Made by a program: the position numbers and the translations under genes. This document shows, one piece after another, positions 1-8,586 of a DNA stretch of 64,000 nucleotides. How positions within the stretch are numbered: the stretch's first letter is position 1; each line of letters starts with the position of its first letter. The notes beneath the pieces are model-generated. The model did not search any database. It saw only the letters and a program-made list of their open reading frames with translations, and was not told the origin of the DNA. Origin of the DNA: Streptomyces sp. S.PB5 (lineage in GTDB: Bacteria; Actinomycetota; Actinomycetes; Streptomycetales; Streptomycetaceae); contig NZ_JAQMWP010000012.1 in NCBI RefSeq assembly GCF_030403745.1, forward strand, positions 186,001-250,000. Reading direction: 5' to 3'.

Positions 1-1778
1 TCCGGGGAGATGACCAGCGGCAGGGGATGGCCGGCACTGGCCAGAGTGAAGCGCCGGGAGACCGGGTCGTAGACGGTGTACAGGCACGTGGCCCCGGACT
101 CGCCGGTCGGCTGGAAGTGGCTCTCGGGCCGGAGGTCGCCGGCGAGGTGGAGGACCAGGTCGTCCAGGTGGGTCAGCAGCTCGTCCGGTGGCAGGTCGAC
201 GTCGGCGAGGGTGCGTACGGCCGTGCGCAGCCGGCCCATGCTGGCCGCGGCGTGCAGGCCGTGTCCGACCACGTCGCCGACGACCAGGGCGACCCGGGCG
301 CCGGACAGCGGGATGACGTCGAACCAGTCACCGCCCACCTCCGTTCCGGTGCCCCCGGGCAGGTAGCGGGATGCCACCTCGACCGCCTCCTGGTTCGGCG
401 GTCCCTGTGGCAGCAGGCTGCGTTGCAGGGTCAGCGCGGTCGTCCGCTCGCGCGAGTACCGGCGGGCGTTGTCGATGGCGACGGCCGCCTTGGCGGCCAG
501 CTCTTCGGCGAGGATCAGGTCGTCGGCGGTGAAGGCCTCCGGCCGGTCCAGGCGGGAGAAGGCGACGACGCCGAGCAGCGCGCCGCGCGCCCGGAGCGGC
601 ACGGTGATCCGGCCCGTCAGCCCGGCCGCGGCGAGGGACTCGTCGATCACCGGGTTGCCCGGCGGCCAGTGGGCGGGGTCGGCGGCGAGCCCGGGCCCGA
701 AGGCCCACTCGCCGCCCTGGCCCGGGTCAGCAGCCAGCTCGACCGTGGACCTGCCGGTCGCCATGCAGCGGGCGGCGACGGAACCGGGGCTGTGCGTGAC
801 CGGCTTCGGGGGCCCGGCGGCCCGGTCGGGGTCGTCCTGTGCGCTGTGCTGGGCGGCACGGACGAGTCCGATCGCCTCGTCCGGGTGGCCTGCGGATCCG
901 GAAGGTGGTTCCTCTCCGCGCAGCACCTCGTCGAACAGATCCACGCTGACCTGGTCGACGAATCGCGGCACCGGGGTCATGGCCAGTTCCTGGGCGGTGC
1001 CGATCACGTCGAGTGTCCGGCCGATGCCGCCGCTGGCGTTGTTGAGGATGAGCAGGCGTTGCCGAGCCCAGTACTCGGCGCTCATGTCGAATCCCCAGTT
1101 GGCGATCGCGCGGACCGTGCCTTCGGCATCGCGGACAGGCCAGATGCTCGTGGCCCAGGCATTGGCGTAGTCACTGCCGCGAGGTTGGAAGACAGTGATG
1201 AGACGCGTGGGCTCGCCCGTCCTCGCCACTTGGGCGAGCGCGTCGGTGTAGGGCTTGTCGTCCCTTTCGGGAAACAGGGTGCGGTCGAACTCGGGAAGCA
1301 CCTCGCGGTACTTCTTGCCGAGCACTTGCTCCTCGGAGTGCGCGATCACCCGGGCCGAGGAGGCGTTGATCCACAGAAACCGCAGCTCAGGGTCGTAGAC
1401 ACCCAGGGCGAAGGGACACTGCTCGAAGGCTCGGTCGGCGATCACCGGGCGGCTTTCCCAGCGCTGGACGGTCACCACGTGCCCCAGCGCCTGCCCACCG
1501 GCTCCGGACAGTGGCTGAGCCGTCACCACGGCTTCCACCGTGGAACCGTTGCGATGGCGCAGGGGGGTGGGCCCCGTGTGGCCTCGGGCGCTCTCATGGC
1601 TCTCGGGGAACCCGGAAGGCAGGGGACCGGCCAGCAGATCGGTCACGGGGCGCCCGACGATGTCCTCCGCCGTCCAGCCCAGCAGGAGCCGTCCGCCCTC
1701 GCTCCAGCCGCTCACTGCGCCGTTCGGGTCGACCACGACAGCGGCAGTGGGGGCATCGTGCTCGACGGCCTTGTCCAC
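1..1778 (-). CDS. PAS-PAS-GAF-PP2C (SpoIIE/RsbU-type) serine phosphatase, 3' end outside window
   Basis: The reverse strand is open from the left edge to a GTG at 1778 that follows GGAGG by eight bases. An in-frame GTG at 1787 is possible but overlaps that ribosome site. About 592 codons are visible and the stop lies outside the window. The first part reads as a PAS fold (AAVVVDPNGAVSGWSEGG, then GWTAEDIVGRPV). A second PAS follows (LGVYDPELRFLWINASSARV), then a GAF region near AEELAAKAAVAIDNARR. The PP2C core begins at LQRSLLPQG and contains GGDWFDVIPL and VVGDVVGHGL, the metal-binding motifs. Such proteins are cytoplasmic phosphatases that dephosphorylate anti-anti-sigma factors, so a role in alternative sigma control is inferred. 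No ATPase domain is visible in the part present. No partner anti-sigma gene is seen here. Confidence 0.88.
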   Translation of the reverse strand, partial: MDKAVEHDAPTAAVVVDPNGAVSGWSEGGRLLLGWTAEDIVGRPVTDLLAGPLPSGFPESHESARGHTGPTPLRHRNGSTVEAVVTAQPLSGAGGQALGHVVTVQRWESRPVIADRAFEQCPFALGVYDPELRFLWINASSARVIAHSEEQVLGKKYREVLPEFDRTLFPERDDKPYTDALAQVARTGEPTRLITVFQPRGSDYANAWATSIWPVRDAEGTVRAIANWGFDMSAEYWARQRLLILNNASGGIGRTLDVIGTAQELAMTPVPRFVDQVSVDLFDEVLRGEEPPSGSAGHPDEAIGLVRAAQHSAQDDPDRAAGPPKPVTHSPGSVAARCMATGRSTVELAADPGQGGEWAFGPGLAADPAHWPPGNPVIDESLAAAGLTGRITVPLRARGALLGVVAFSRLDRPEAFTADDLILAEELAAKAAVAIDNARRYSRERTTALTLQRSLLPQGPPNQEAVEVASRYLPGGTGTEVGGDWFDVIPLSGARVALVVGDVVGHGLHAAASMGRLRTAVRTLADVDLPPDELLTHLDDLVLHLAGDLRPESHFQPTGESGATCLYTVYDPVSRRFTLASAGHPLPLVISP

Positions 1779-2001
1779 GAGCGACACCTCCGTCCGGATG
1801 GCTGTGCCTGCCGGGGCACACTTCCAGCGGTTGCTTCCAGGCTAGATCCGCTGGGGCCGGGCGGCGCCCTGGCCGGTTCGTTCCGGAGCATCGAGGCGGG
1901 AGCGGAGGGGCCTGCGGGCGCCCTGCCCTGCGACAGGCGCAGGGCAGCGCGCCCGGACCGGCACCTTTCTGAATGTCAGATACATGCCATCCCTTGGCCG
2001 G

Positions 2002-4233
2002 TCACAGCGCGGTGAACGTCCACAGCAGATTGGTGCTGCTGCCGAACGTCCACTGCTTGGTGACGGAGCCCGAGCTGACGTTGCCACCGCCGTCGAGGAC
2101 CAGGCCGGTGGTGCGGTTGGCGATCGAGTAGCGGTCGCCGCCGCGATGGGTGATCTTCCACTGCTGGTTGGTGCCGCCGTTCCAGGCGGCCTGCCGGGCC
2201 GGGGAGCCGTCGGCGGTGGCGCCCCAGCCGTCGGCGACCATGCCGTTGGTGCGGTTGACCAGCCGGTAGTACCCGTCGCCCACCGGCTCCGCCTGCCATT
2301 GCAGGTTGGTGCTGCCGTCCCACGTCCACTGCTTGAGGTTGGACCCGGAGGCGACGTTGCCGCCGCTGTCGAGGGCGAGGCCGTTGGTGGCGTTGGTGAG
2401 CCGGAAGTACCTCGCCGGGTCGAACTGGACCCGCAGTGAGGCGATCTGGTCGTTGTTGCCCGTGGTCCGCAGATCGGGGCTGTCGGCGGTGAACGTCCAG
2501 GACGTGCCGGTGAAGTTGTCCCCGGAGTAGCCGACCACCCGGTGACCGGGAGCGGGCCGGAGGGAGGAGATCGCGCCCGCGCCCACTCCGGCCGCGGTCA
2601 GGTCGGCCGTGGTGTGGTCGCCGACGGTGAACACACCCGAGGCGCCGGTGTAGTTGACGTCCGTGAAGGCGACGGCGCCGGCGAGCGGCCGAAGGCCCGG
2701 GATCGTGCCGGAGAAGGCGAGCTTGAGGACGTAGGCGCCCGCACCGTAGGGCGCCGAGGAGGGCAGCGCGACCGTCAGGCCCGAGGAGCTCTGCGTGGGT
2801 GCGGGCAGGTCGATGTAGGTGCCCGCCGTGGTGCCGAGGAGCTTCACCGACGTCAGGGACGAGAGGTTGATCCGGTCCGAGCCGAGGGTCTTGATCGTCA
2901 GTGAGCTGCCGGGCCAGCCCAGGACGGTGGCGTACAGGACGGTGTTGGCCTTGTTGCGGGTGAAGCGGATGTCCTGGGCGGTGCCGGCCGTCGGGTTGGT
3001 GAAGGAGCCGCCGCCCATCTTGGTCGGGCCCTCGCCGTAGGCCGTCCAGGCGCGGGTCGAGTAGATCGACTCGCCGAAGCGCCTGAGGTAGTCGCCCATG
3101 CCGAGCAGGATGTCCTTCTGCGCCTGCGGGATGGTGCCGTCGGCCATCGGCGCGATGTTCAGCAGCACGTTGCCGTTCTTGCTGACCCGGTCGATGAACG
3201 AGTGCAGCATCTGCGGGATGCTGTAGTAGCCGATGCCCTGCGTGTAGCACCAACTGCTGCTGGAGATGCTGTCGTCGGTCAGCCAGTAAGGGGCGGTGAG
3301 GTCGGCCGGGCCGCCTCGCTCGTAGTCGAAGACCTCGCCCTTGCCGTTCATGCCGTCCTTGTAGGTGGCGACGACCTCGCGGCCCCAGCCGATGGCCTGG
3401 TTGTAGTAGTACGCCAGGAAGTTCAGGCGCTGCTGCTCGTCGACGGCCGTCAGGTTGAAGTCCTGCCACAGGATGTCGGGCTGGGCGCGGTCGACGACCT
3501 CCTTGAGCTTGTCGAACCAGAGCTGGTTCTCGGCGGCCTGGCCGAGCTGGCCGTAGAGCTTCTTGAGGCTGGTGTCGGTCTGGGCGGGGGCGTGCTCGTA
3601 GAAGCCGGTGAAGTTGTACGCGTGGTGCATGGCGACCAGCAGTTTGAGGTTCTTGGCGCGGATGGCCGTGGTGAACAGCCGCAGCAGGTCGAGGCCGGGG
3701 CCCTTCTGCACCGAGTTCCACTCGTTGACCTGGCTGTCCCACATGGAGTAGCCGTCGTGATGCTCGGCGACCGGGCCGGCGAACCTGGCCCCGGCGTCGA
3801 CGAACAGCTGCGCCCACTCGTCGGGGTCGAACTTCCCGCCGGCTGACTTCAGCTTCGGCGCGAACTGCACGGTGTTGCCCGCCAGGTCCTTCGCGCCGTT
3901 GATGAAGTTGTGGTACGGCCATGCCGCCGGCTGCCCGTAGGTCGCGATGTGGTGGTCGCGGGCGGAGTCACCGACCCGGTACATGTTGCGCGGGTACCAC
4001 TCGTTGCCGAACGCGGGGACGCTGAAGACGCCCCAGTGGAAGTAGATCCCGAACTTCGCGTCCTGGAACCACTCCGGGGCCGGCGGGTGCTGGTCCACCG
4101 AGTTCCAGTCGGGCGTGTATGTGCTGGGCGCCGCCTCGGCGACACCGGCACTGAGCACACCTCCGGCAACGGCCGTCGCGGCCACGCAGGTTGCGGAGGC
4201 CAGGAACTGGCGTCTGTTGATCGAGTTCGACAT
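2002..4233 (-). CDS. Secreted GH29 alpha-L-fucosidase with betagamma-crystallin-like and ricin-type lectin domains
   Basis: 743 aa from the ATG at 4233. A 15-codon upstream extension exists, but this start places a Tat signal (SINRRQFLASA) at the N terminus. The GH29 domain spans about residues 45-400. Its likely nucleophile is Asp258 in PDILWQDFN, and the family-typical NGNVLLNIAPMADGTIP follows. Residues 400-510 resemble the beta-sandwich that follows GH29 catalytic domains. About 520-603 look like a betagamma-crystallin-like domain with two Greek-key halves (FTDVNYTG and YSGDNFTG). Residues 608-743 form a CBM13/ricin-B lectin with repeated LxLDxGG and QW motifs. The enzyme should release L-fucose outside the cell, which fits the transport and fuconolactonase genes downstream of 7641. 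The gene diverges from the GntR gene at 4590. Confidence 0.9.
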   Translation of the reverse strand: MSNSINRRQFLASATCVAATAVAGGVLSAGVAEAAPSTYTPDWNSVDQHPPAPEWFQDAKFGIYFHWGVFSVPAFGNEWYPRNMYRVGDSARDHHIATYGQPAAWPYHNFINGAKDLAGNTVQFAPKLKSAGGKFDPDEWAQLFVDAGARFAGPVAEHHDGYSMWDSQVNEWNSVQKGPGLDLLRLFTTAIRAKNLKLLVAMHHAYNFTGFYEHAPAQTDTSLKKLYGQLGQAAENQLWFDKLKEVVDRAQPDILWQDFNLTAVDEQQRLNFLAYYYNQAIGWGREVVATYKDGMNGKGEVFDYERGGPADLTAPYWLTDDSISSSSWCYTQGIGYYSIPQMLHSFIDRVSKNGNVLLNIAPMADGTIPQAQKDILLGMGDYLRRFGESIYSTRAWTAYGEGPTKMGGGSFTNPTAGTAQDIRFTRNKANTVLYATVLGWPGSSLTIKTLGSDRINLSSLTSVKLLGTTAGTYIDLPAPTQSSSGLTVALPSSAPYGAGAYVLKLAFSGTIPGLRPLAGAVAFTDVNYTGASGVFTVGDHTTADLTAAGVGAGAISSLRPAPGHRVVGYSGDNFTGTSWTFTADSPDLRTTGNNDQIASLRVQFDPARYFRLTNATNGLALDSGGNVASGSNLKQWTWDGSTNLQWQAEPVGDGYYRLVNRTNGMVADGWGATADGSPARQAAWNGGTNQQWKITHRGGDRYSIANRTTGLVLDGGGNVSSGSVTKQWTFGSSTNLLWTFTAL

Positions 4234-4589
4234 GGATACATCCCTGATGCGGAAGGGGCAGGGGAAGCGCAGTGTCACGCATGAAGGTCGGCCATGTAAC
4301 CGGGGGATGTCAACCAGCGTGCAGGGATGAATGTGGCTGCCGCGTAGGAGGAGTTGTCTGACTTGCCCCGATTATTTGCGTATTGAGATCGGTCAGACAT
4401 GGCATGTCTGGAGGCTTAGCTGTGCGCGATGAGCCCGGGTTGCCGTCGGCGCTGCCAGGCGCACGGCCCGCCGGCCGCCATGATCGACTTGCCGCACCCG
4501 CGCCCCACTATCATCAACGTCACCCTCGGCATGAGGCTCCGCAACAGGTCGGACGTGCTCGCAGGGCACGCTGAGGGGAGGGACGCGCG
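4234..4589. other. Divergent intergenic region between alpha-fucosidase and GntR genes
   Basis: This 356-bp region separates two divergent starts and holds no convincing gene. It carries repeated TGTCTGAC half-sites (listed separately). A strong ribosome binding site, GGGGAGGG, lies eight bases upstream of the ATG at 4590. Confidence 0.7.
4355..4410. promoter_or_regulatory. Cluster of TGTCTGAC half-sites, probable operator
   Basis: TGTCTGAC occurs at 4355-4362 and its exact complement GTCAGACA at 4392-4399. The second site is part of a perfect palindrome at 4394-4410: CAGACATG, a single G, CATGTCTG. FadR-family GntR proteins bind short palindromes and often control a divergent neighbour plus themselves. 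Control of the fucosidase by the adjacent GntR protein is therefore the inference. Confidence 0.6.
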
Positions 4590-5312
4590 ATGTCGCTGAC
4601 GGACAAGGCGATCGAGCAGATCCGTGAACTGATCCGGACCGGAGCACTGCCGCCGGGCTCGAAACTCCCGCCGGAGCCGGACCTCGCCGCCCAGCTGGGA
4701 CTGTCCCGCAACCTCGCCCGTGAAGCGGTCAAGGCACTGGCCGTGGCACGCGTGCTGGAGGTCAGGCGCGGCGACGGCACATATGTCACCAGTCTCCAGC
4801 CGAGTGTGCTCCTGGAAGGGCTCGGCGGCGCGGTGGAGCTCCTGCAGGGCGACGCGGTCGCCCTGCAGGACCTCATGGAGGTACGGCGGCTCCTTGAACC
4901 GATGGCCACGGCCCTTGCCGCCACCCGGATCTCCGACGACCAACTGGCCGAGGTGAAGCGGCATCTGGACGCCATGCGTGAGGCGCGCGACGACGTCGAA
5001 CAGCTCAACGCCCATGACGCCGCCTTCCACCGTGCCGTCGTCCTGGCCACGGGCAATGAGACCCTCCTGACCCTCTTGGAAGGGATCTCGGGCCGAACCC
5101 TGCGGGCCCGTATCTGGCGCGGCCTGGTCGACGACAAGGCCGGGGGCCGCACCCTCGCCGAGCACGAGGCGATCTTCAACGCACTGTCCACCCGGGACGC
5201 CACCCTCAGCCAGGCGGCCGCGCTGCTGCACGTGAGCAACACCGAGCACTGGCTGAGGGGACACCTGCGCGCCGGAGACCCTCTTGCCTCCGGGGCGACC
5301 GCGGGGGAGTGA
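4590..5312 (+). CDS. GntR-family transcriptional regulator, FadR subfamily (FCD domain)
   Basis: 240 aa from an ATG with GGGGAGGG eight bases upstream. Residues 1-70 form the GntR winged helix (KAIEQIRELIRTGALPPGSKLPPEPDLAAQ, then LSRNLAREAVKAL and GDGTYVT). Residues about 90-230 are an all-helical FCD ligand-binding domain. It contains the acidic and histidine positions of that family (RRLLEPMATALAA, DAAFHRAVVLATGN, EHEAIFNAL). The protein is a cytoplasmic, ligand-responsive regulator. It is divergent from the fucosidase, with a palindrome in between, so a sugar or sugar-acid signal such as a fucose-derived compound is plausible but unproven. Its 3' end lies three bases from that of the convergent SGNH esterase gene. 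Confidence 0.9.
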   Translation: MSLTDKAIEQIRELIRTGALPPGSKLPPEPDLAAQLGLSRNLAREAVKALAVARVLEVRRGDGTYVTSLQPSVLLEGLGGAVELLQGDAVALQDLMEVRRLLEPMATALAATRISDDQLAEVKRHLDAMREARDDVEQLNAHDAAFHRAVVLATGNETLLTLLEGISGRTLRARIWRGLVDDKAGGRTLAEHEAIFNALSTRDATLSQAAALLHVSNTEHWLRGHLRAGDPLASGATAGE

Positions 5313-5315
5313 AGG

Positions 5316-6422
5316 TCAACCGGCGGTCAGAGTGGTCCACTTCTGGTTGGTGCCGCCGTGGCAGTCCCACAGCTGGAGCTGCACACCGTCGGCCGTGGAC
5401 GAGCCCGGAACATCGAGGCAGCGGCCGGAGGCGGGGTTGCGGTAGCCGCCGTTGTAGGGCTGCCAGACCTGGTTGGCGCCGCCGTGGCAGGTCCACAGCT
5501 GCGTCTTGGTGCCGTTGGCGACGGCCCCGCCGGCGGCGTCGAGGCACTTGCCCATGGAGCGCAGGGTTCCGTCGGTGTAGGCGGACCAGTACTGGTTGGC
5601 GCCGTCGCCGCAGCTCCACGTCTGGACGGCGGTCCCGTTGGCGGTGCCGGCGCCGCTGACGTCCATGCACTTGCCGGCGATGCCGGACTGTACGCGCGCG
5701 GGAGCGGGAGCGGGGTTCTTCAGCCACCCTGCGCTGTCTGCGGCCTGGACGCCGCGGTGGAAGGCGGCGGCCATCTTCTGGTAGCCCGCGTTGTTGGGAT
5801 GGAGTGCGTCGGCCAGATCGGCCGTGGTCAGACTGCTCATGTCGACGAACGCGACGTGTTTGCCCGCGGCCTGTGCGTCGCTCACGATTTGCCGGGTGGC
5901 CTGGTTGTACGCGGCACGGTACTGCTCCTCCGAGCCGCTGGTGGACACGACCAGGGAGGCCACGAGGACGGTCGCGTCGGGAGCGGCGGCGGTGACCTGG
6001 TTGACCAGCGACCTCAGTCGATCGGCGGCGGTGGAGGGCTGGTAGTTCCCGTTGAGGTCGTTGGTGCCGATGTGCAGCGTCACGACGTTGGGCCGGTAGC
6101 GGGTCAGGGAGGCGTCGGTGAGTGCGGCGATCTGGTCGATGCGGTATCCGGAGTGGCCCTCGTTGTCGGGGTCGGACATCGAACCGCCCCGCACCGTGCC
6201 GACGAAGTCCACCGGATGACCGTCCGCCGCGAGCGCGTCCCACAGCGATGCCCGGTAGCCGTTGCCGGTACTGCTGCCCACCCCCCAGGTGATCGAGTCG
6301 CCCAACGGCATGAGGCGTACAGGGGTGTTGGGGGCGGCGGAGGCGGAGGTCTCACCTGTCGCCGTCACCCCGAGGGTGGCGGCGACAAGGGTGAGCAGGG
6401 GCAGGATCCAGGACTTTCTCAT
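5316..6422 (-). CDS. Secreted SGNH/GDSL hydrolase with C-terminal ricin-type (CBM13) domain
   Basis: 368 aa from the ATG at 6422, preceded by GAGGA. A 59-codon in-frame extension upstream lacks signal-peptide character and was rejected. Residues 1-30 are a Sec signal peptide ending ASA-A. The catalytic domain (35-230) has block I GDSITWG with Ser43, block III GTNDLN with Asn121, and block V DALH with Asp205 and His208. Residues 245-368 are a three-fold ricin lectin with CMDVSG, CLDAAG and CLDVPG repeats and QxW motifs. Families with this layout are extracellular carbohydrate esterases acting on plant polysaccharide acyl groups. The lectin and the neighbouring fucosidase support a polysaccharide substrate. 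The exact ester is unknown. Confidence 0.9.
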   Translation of the reverse strand: MRKSWILPLLTLVAATLGVTATGETSASAAPNTPVRLMPLGDSITWGVGSSTGNGYRASLWDALAADGHPVDFVGTVRGGSMSDPDNEGHSGYRIDQIAALTDASLTRYRPNVVTLHIGTNDLNGNYQPSTAADRLRSLVNQVTAAAPDATVLVASLVVSTSGSEEQYRAAYNQATRQIVSDAQAAGKHVAFVDMSSLTTADLADALHPNNAGYQKMAAAFHRGVQAADSAGWLKNPAPAPARVQSGIAGKCMDVSGAGTANGTAVQTWSCGDGANQYWSAYTDGTLRSMGKCLDAAGGAVANGTKTQLWTCHGGANQVWQPYNGGYRNPASGRCLDVPGSSTADGVQLQLWDCHGGTNQKWTTLTAG

Positions 6423-6773
6423 GCGGGTGTCCTCTTCTGCGAGTGGTTGCTGCTTCGGTTCAGCGCTGCAGGGTGAGCAGGCCCGGCCGGTACGGCAGTT
6501 CCGCGTAGGGGGTTCTTGGACAGGCGTACCGCGACGTTGCCTCCTTGTGCGAGATATCGAACAACGGTCGACGGGTCGAGCAGACGGAACGTGTGTCACC
6601 GTCGGTCAGGCAGGCGAGAGCTGACGCGTGGGCAGCTCAGCCGGCAGTCCACCTGGGCAAGGGGGTTTGGCATCCACGGAGGTCTGGGTCCCGGCAGCCC
6701 TTCCATCGATACCTGGGATGGATTAACGGGCATGGATGTTGCCTGTGTCTAGAGCTGCGACACGAAATGGCGG
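6423..6773. other. Intergenic region upstream of the SGNH esterase
   Basis: About 350 bp without a supportable gene. The esterase promoter presumably lies here. No clear operator or known element was recognised. Confidence 0.5.
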
Positions 6774-7049
6774 TTGCTTCTGGAGGTATGTCCGGTCGAC
6801 GCCTACTTCTTCTTCTCCGACCTCGGCGTGCAGCAGGCCGGCGGTGCGCTGGAGGACGCGACCGGCACGCCGAACGTCAACCCGTCGACGTACTACACCA
6901 TCAAGAACGTCAACAGCGGCAACAACCAGCTCTGGTACTTCGAGACCGAGCAGGTCCTGGAGGTCAGCGCCGGCTCCACGGCCAACGGTGCCGCCATCGA
7001 CCAGTGGATGGCACTGAACCAGTCGAATCAGGCCTGGACGATCCAGTGA
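6774..7049 (+). pseudogene. Ricin-type lectin domain fragment (C-terminal remnant)
   Basis: The open frame ends in a typical RICIN C terminus: YYTIKNVNSGNNQLWYFE, then VLEVSAGSTANG, then SNQAWTIQ and a stop at 7047-7049. The conserved order VNSGKxLDV...NQLW is disturbed, because NSGNNQLWYFE precedes VLEVSAG, which suggests an internal deletion. There is no signal peptide, catalytic domain or good ribosome site upstream. It is best read as the 3' remnant of a secreted glycosidase or lectin gene. A strong hairpin follows at 7078. Confidence 0.6.
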
Positions 7050-7077
7050 CCGGATGACGCGGTAAGGGTCAGAAGAC

Positions 7078-7113
7078 GGCGGGGCCGGAAAGCCATGACT
7101 TTCCGGCCCCGCC
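7078..7113. terminator. Strong hairpin terminator
   Basis: Perfect 15-bp stem (GGCGGGGCCGGAAAG / CTTTCCGGCCCCGCC) with loop CCATGA, 28 bp after the ricin-fragment stop. No T-tract is visible, as usual in Streptomyces terminators. Confidence 0.85.
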
Positions 7114-7211
7114 GACACGAGTTGGCTGGTGATGCGGGAGAACGTCCAACACCGTTCGGGGCGTTCGGCTGAGCATGAGTCCTTGCACCAGGACTCACTC
7201 CCGCTCACTCC

Positions 7212-7460
7212 CTAGGAACGGTGCCGCTCCTCGTCGGCGATGGGCACGTCGGCCCTGATGAGGCCCTGCGCGCGCAGTTCGGCCCAGAGACCGTCGGGGA
7301 CAGCCTGGGCGTGGAGTGCGAGGTCGCGCCGAGGCCGAGGCCGTAGTGCGGCGCGGTGTCGAGGACGGCGGGCACGGTGACCCGGGCGTCCATGTCGCCG
7401 TGGAAGATGTTCAGGTCAGTGCCGCAGATACCGACGTAGGCGGGGGCGAGCTCCACCCCG
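7212..7460 (-). pseudogene. Fused remnants of a zinc alcohol dehydrogenase and an L-fucose-dehydrogenase-like aldo-keto reductase
   Basis: On the reverse strand, about 7358-7459 encodes a medium-chain zinc dehydrogenase segment (AYVGICGTDLNIFHGDMDAR, with the catalytic-zinc Cys). It runs directly into DTAPHYGLGLG at about 7360-7328, the N-terminal active-site motif (Asp, Tyr) of D-threo-aldose/L-fucose dehydrogenase-type aldo-keto reductases. A different frame then gives a C-terminal tail of that family (AVPDGLWAELRAQGLIRADV), ending at TAG 7212-7214. Most of both proteins is missing and there is at least one frameshift. This looks like successive deletions at the downstream end of the operon starting at 14155. 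Assignment is by motif recognition. Confidence 0.7.
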
Positions 7461-7569
7461 CCGGGGCCGGACGGTGTACTGGGGACCGGTGCGGTCTCGC
7501 GGGTGCGGGCGGACAGACAAAGGGTTGCGAGCGTCACGGGGCAGGGGGTCTTCGGCGCAGACCGGGGGC

Positions 7570-7591
7570 GGATGCCGAGGGCTCGGCATCC
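7570..7591. terminator. Hairpin downstream of the amidohydrolase gene
   Basis: Ten-base arms GGATGCCGAG (7570-7579) and CTCGGCATCC (7582-7591) are separated by GG. It lies about 50 bp past the amidohydrolase stop, so a terminator is the simplest reading. An operator is possible. Confidence 0.45.
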
Positions 7592-7640
7592 GTGGGGATG
7601 TACTCCGCGCGGGTTTGGCGTGATGTTCGGTGGGGCGTGT

Positions 7641-8546
7641 TCAGCTCGTTCGGGCCGTCGCGTCGTCCTCTCCGCCGACCTGCGCAAGGCCGTAGAACGC
7701 GGTGGCGGTACCGGCCAGGAGCGCGTCGATGTCGCTCTCGCTCCAGCCGGTGAGCAGTTCGTCCACGGTGGCGGCCCACCGGTTCCAGCCGCCCGCCAGG
7801 TTGGCGACCGGCCAGTCCGAGCCGAACATCAGCCGCTCGGGCCCGAAGGCGGAGACCAGCACGTCCCAGACGGGGCGGATGTCGGCGGTGGTCCAGCGGG
7901 AGTGGTCGGCCTCGGTGATCAGCCCGGAGACCTTGCACACCACATTCGGGTGCGCGGCCAGCTGCCGTATCCGGCGTTCCCAGTCCGCGAAGTCGTGCCG
8001 GGCGATGTCCGGCTTGCCCGCGTGGTCGAGGACCTGGGGCAGGTCGGGGAAGCGTTCCGCGAGCCGGATCGCCTGGTCGAGCTGGTGATCGCGCACGAGC
8101 ACGTCGTAGCGCAGTCCGCGGTCCCGGGCGGCCCCCAACCCGCGTTCCACATCCGGGCGTTGCAGCCAGCTCGGGTCCCTCTCGCCCTGGACCAGATGCC
8201 GCAGGGAGTGCAGGTACCCGCCGCCCGGCCCGGCGATCAGCTGGTCGAGCACGTCGGCGATGGCCGGGGAGGTGAGGTCGGCCCAGCCGACCACGGCCTG
8301 GATCAGCGGCTCCTGTTCGGCGAGCGCGAGCAGGTCCTCGGTCTCGGCGACCTCCGCGATGCACTGGACGACCACCGTGCCGTGCAGCCGTCGGCCCGCG
8401 ACGGGGTGGGTGGCGGTGGAGCGCAGGTCCTCGGGGGTGAAGGTGCGGCGGATCGATGCCATGTCGGGGTCGTCCAGCCAGGGTTGCGGACGGTGGGAGA
8501 GGTCCCACAGGTGGTGGTGCGCGTCGATGAGCACGGGTGCGGTCAC
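7641..8546 (-). CDS. Amidohydrolase family 2 protein, probable L-fuconolactonase
   Basis: 301 aa from GTG 8546. A TTG at 8558 in the same frame would add four residues but has a poorer ribosome site. The metal-binding motif DAHHHLWDL is at the N terminus. The COG3618-type signature continues with VVVQCIAEVAET, LDHAGKPDI and MFGSDWPVANLAGG, where the Asp is catalytic. This family contains L-fucono-1,5-lactonase and L-rhamnonolactonase, cytoplasmic enzymes opening the lactone formed after sugar oxidation. It sits 28 bp downstream of a mutarotase gene in the sugar-import operon and near a fucosidase, which favours deoxyhexose lactones. The matching sugar dehydrogenase is only a remnant here. Confidence 0.8.
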   Translation of the reverse strand: MTAPVLIDAHHHLWDLSHRPQPWLDDPDMASIRRTFTPEDLRSTATHPVAGRRLHGTVVVQCIAEVAETEDLLALAEQEPLIQAVVGWADLTSPAIADVLDQLIAGPGGGYLHSLRHLVQGERDPSWLQRPDVERGLGAARDRGLRYDVLVRDHQLDQAIRLAERFPDLPQVLDHAGKPDIARHDFADWERRIRQLAAHPNVVCKVSGLITEADHSRWTTADIRPVWDVLVSAFGPERLMFGSDWPVANLAGGWNRWAATVDELLTGWSESDIDALLAGTATAFYGLAQVGGEDDATARTS

Positions 8547-8586
8547 GGGCTGGTCCAAGTCGGGTCGGGCTGCTGCGGGTCGGGGG

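Noticed and set aside
27..2015. Long plus-strand open frame of 662 codons
   Set aside because: It lies opposite a clear PAS-GAF-PP2C phosphatase, and its translation is low-complexity Gly/Arg/Val-rich sequence with no motif. It is a GC-bias shadow.
5358..6476. Plus-strand open frame opposite the SGNH esterase
   Set aside because: The reverse strand has a signal peptide, the GDS/GTND/DxxH triad and lectin repeats, while this frame has no recognisable features.
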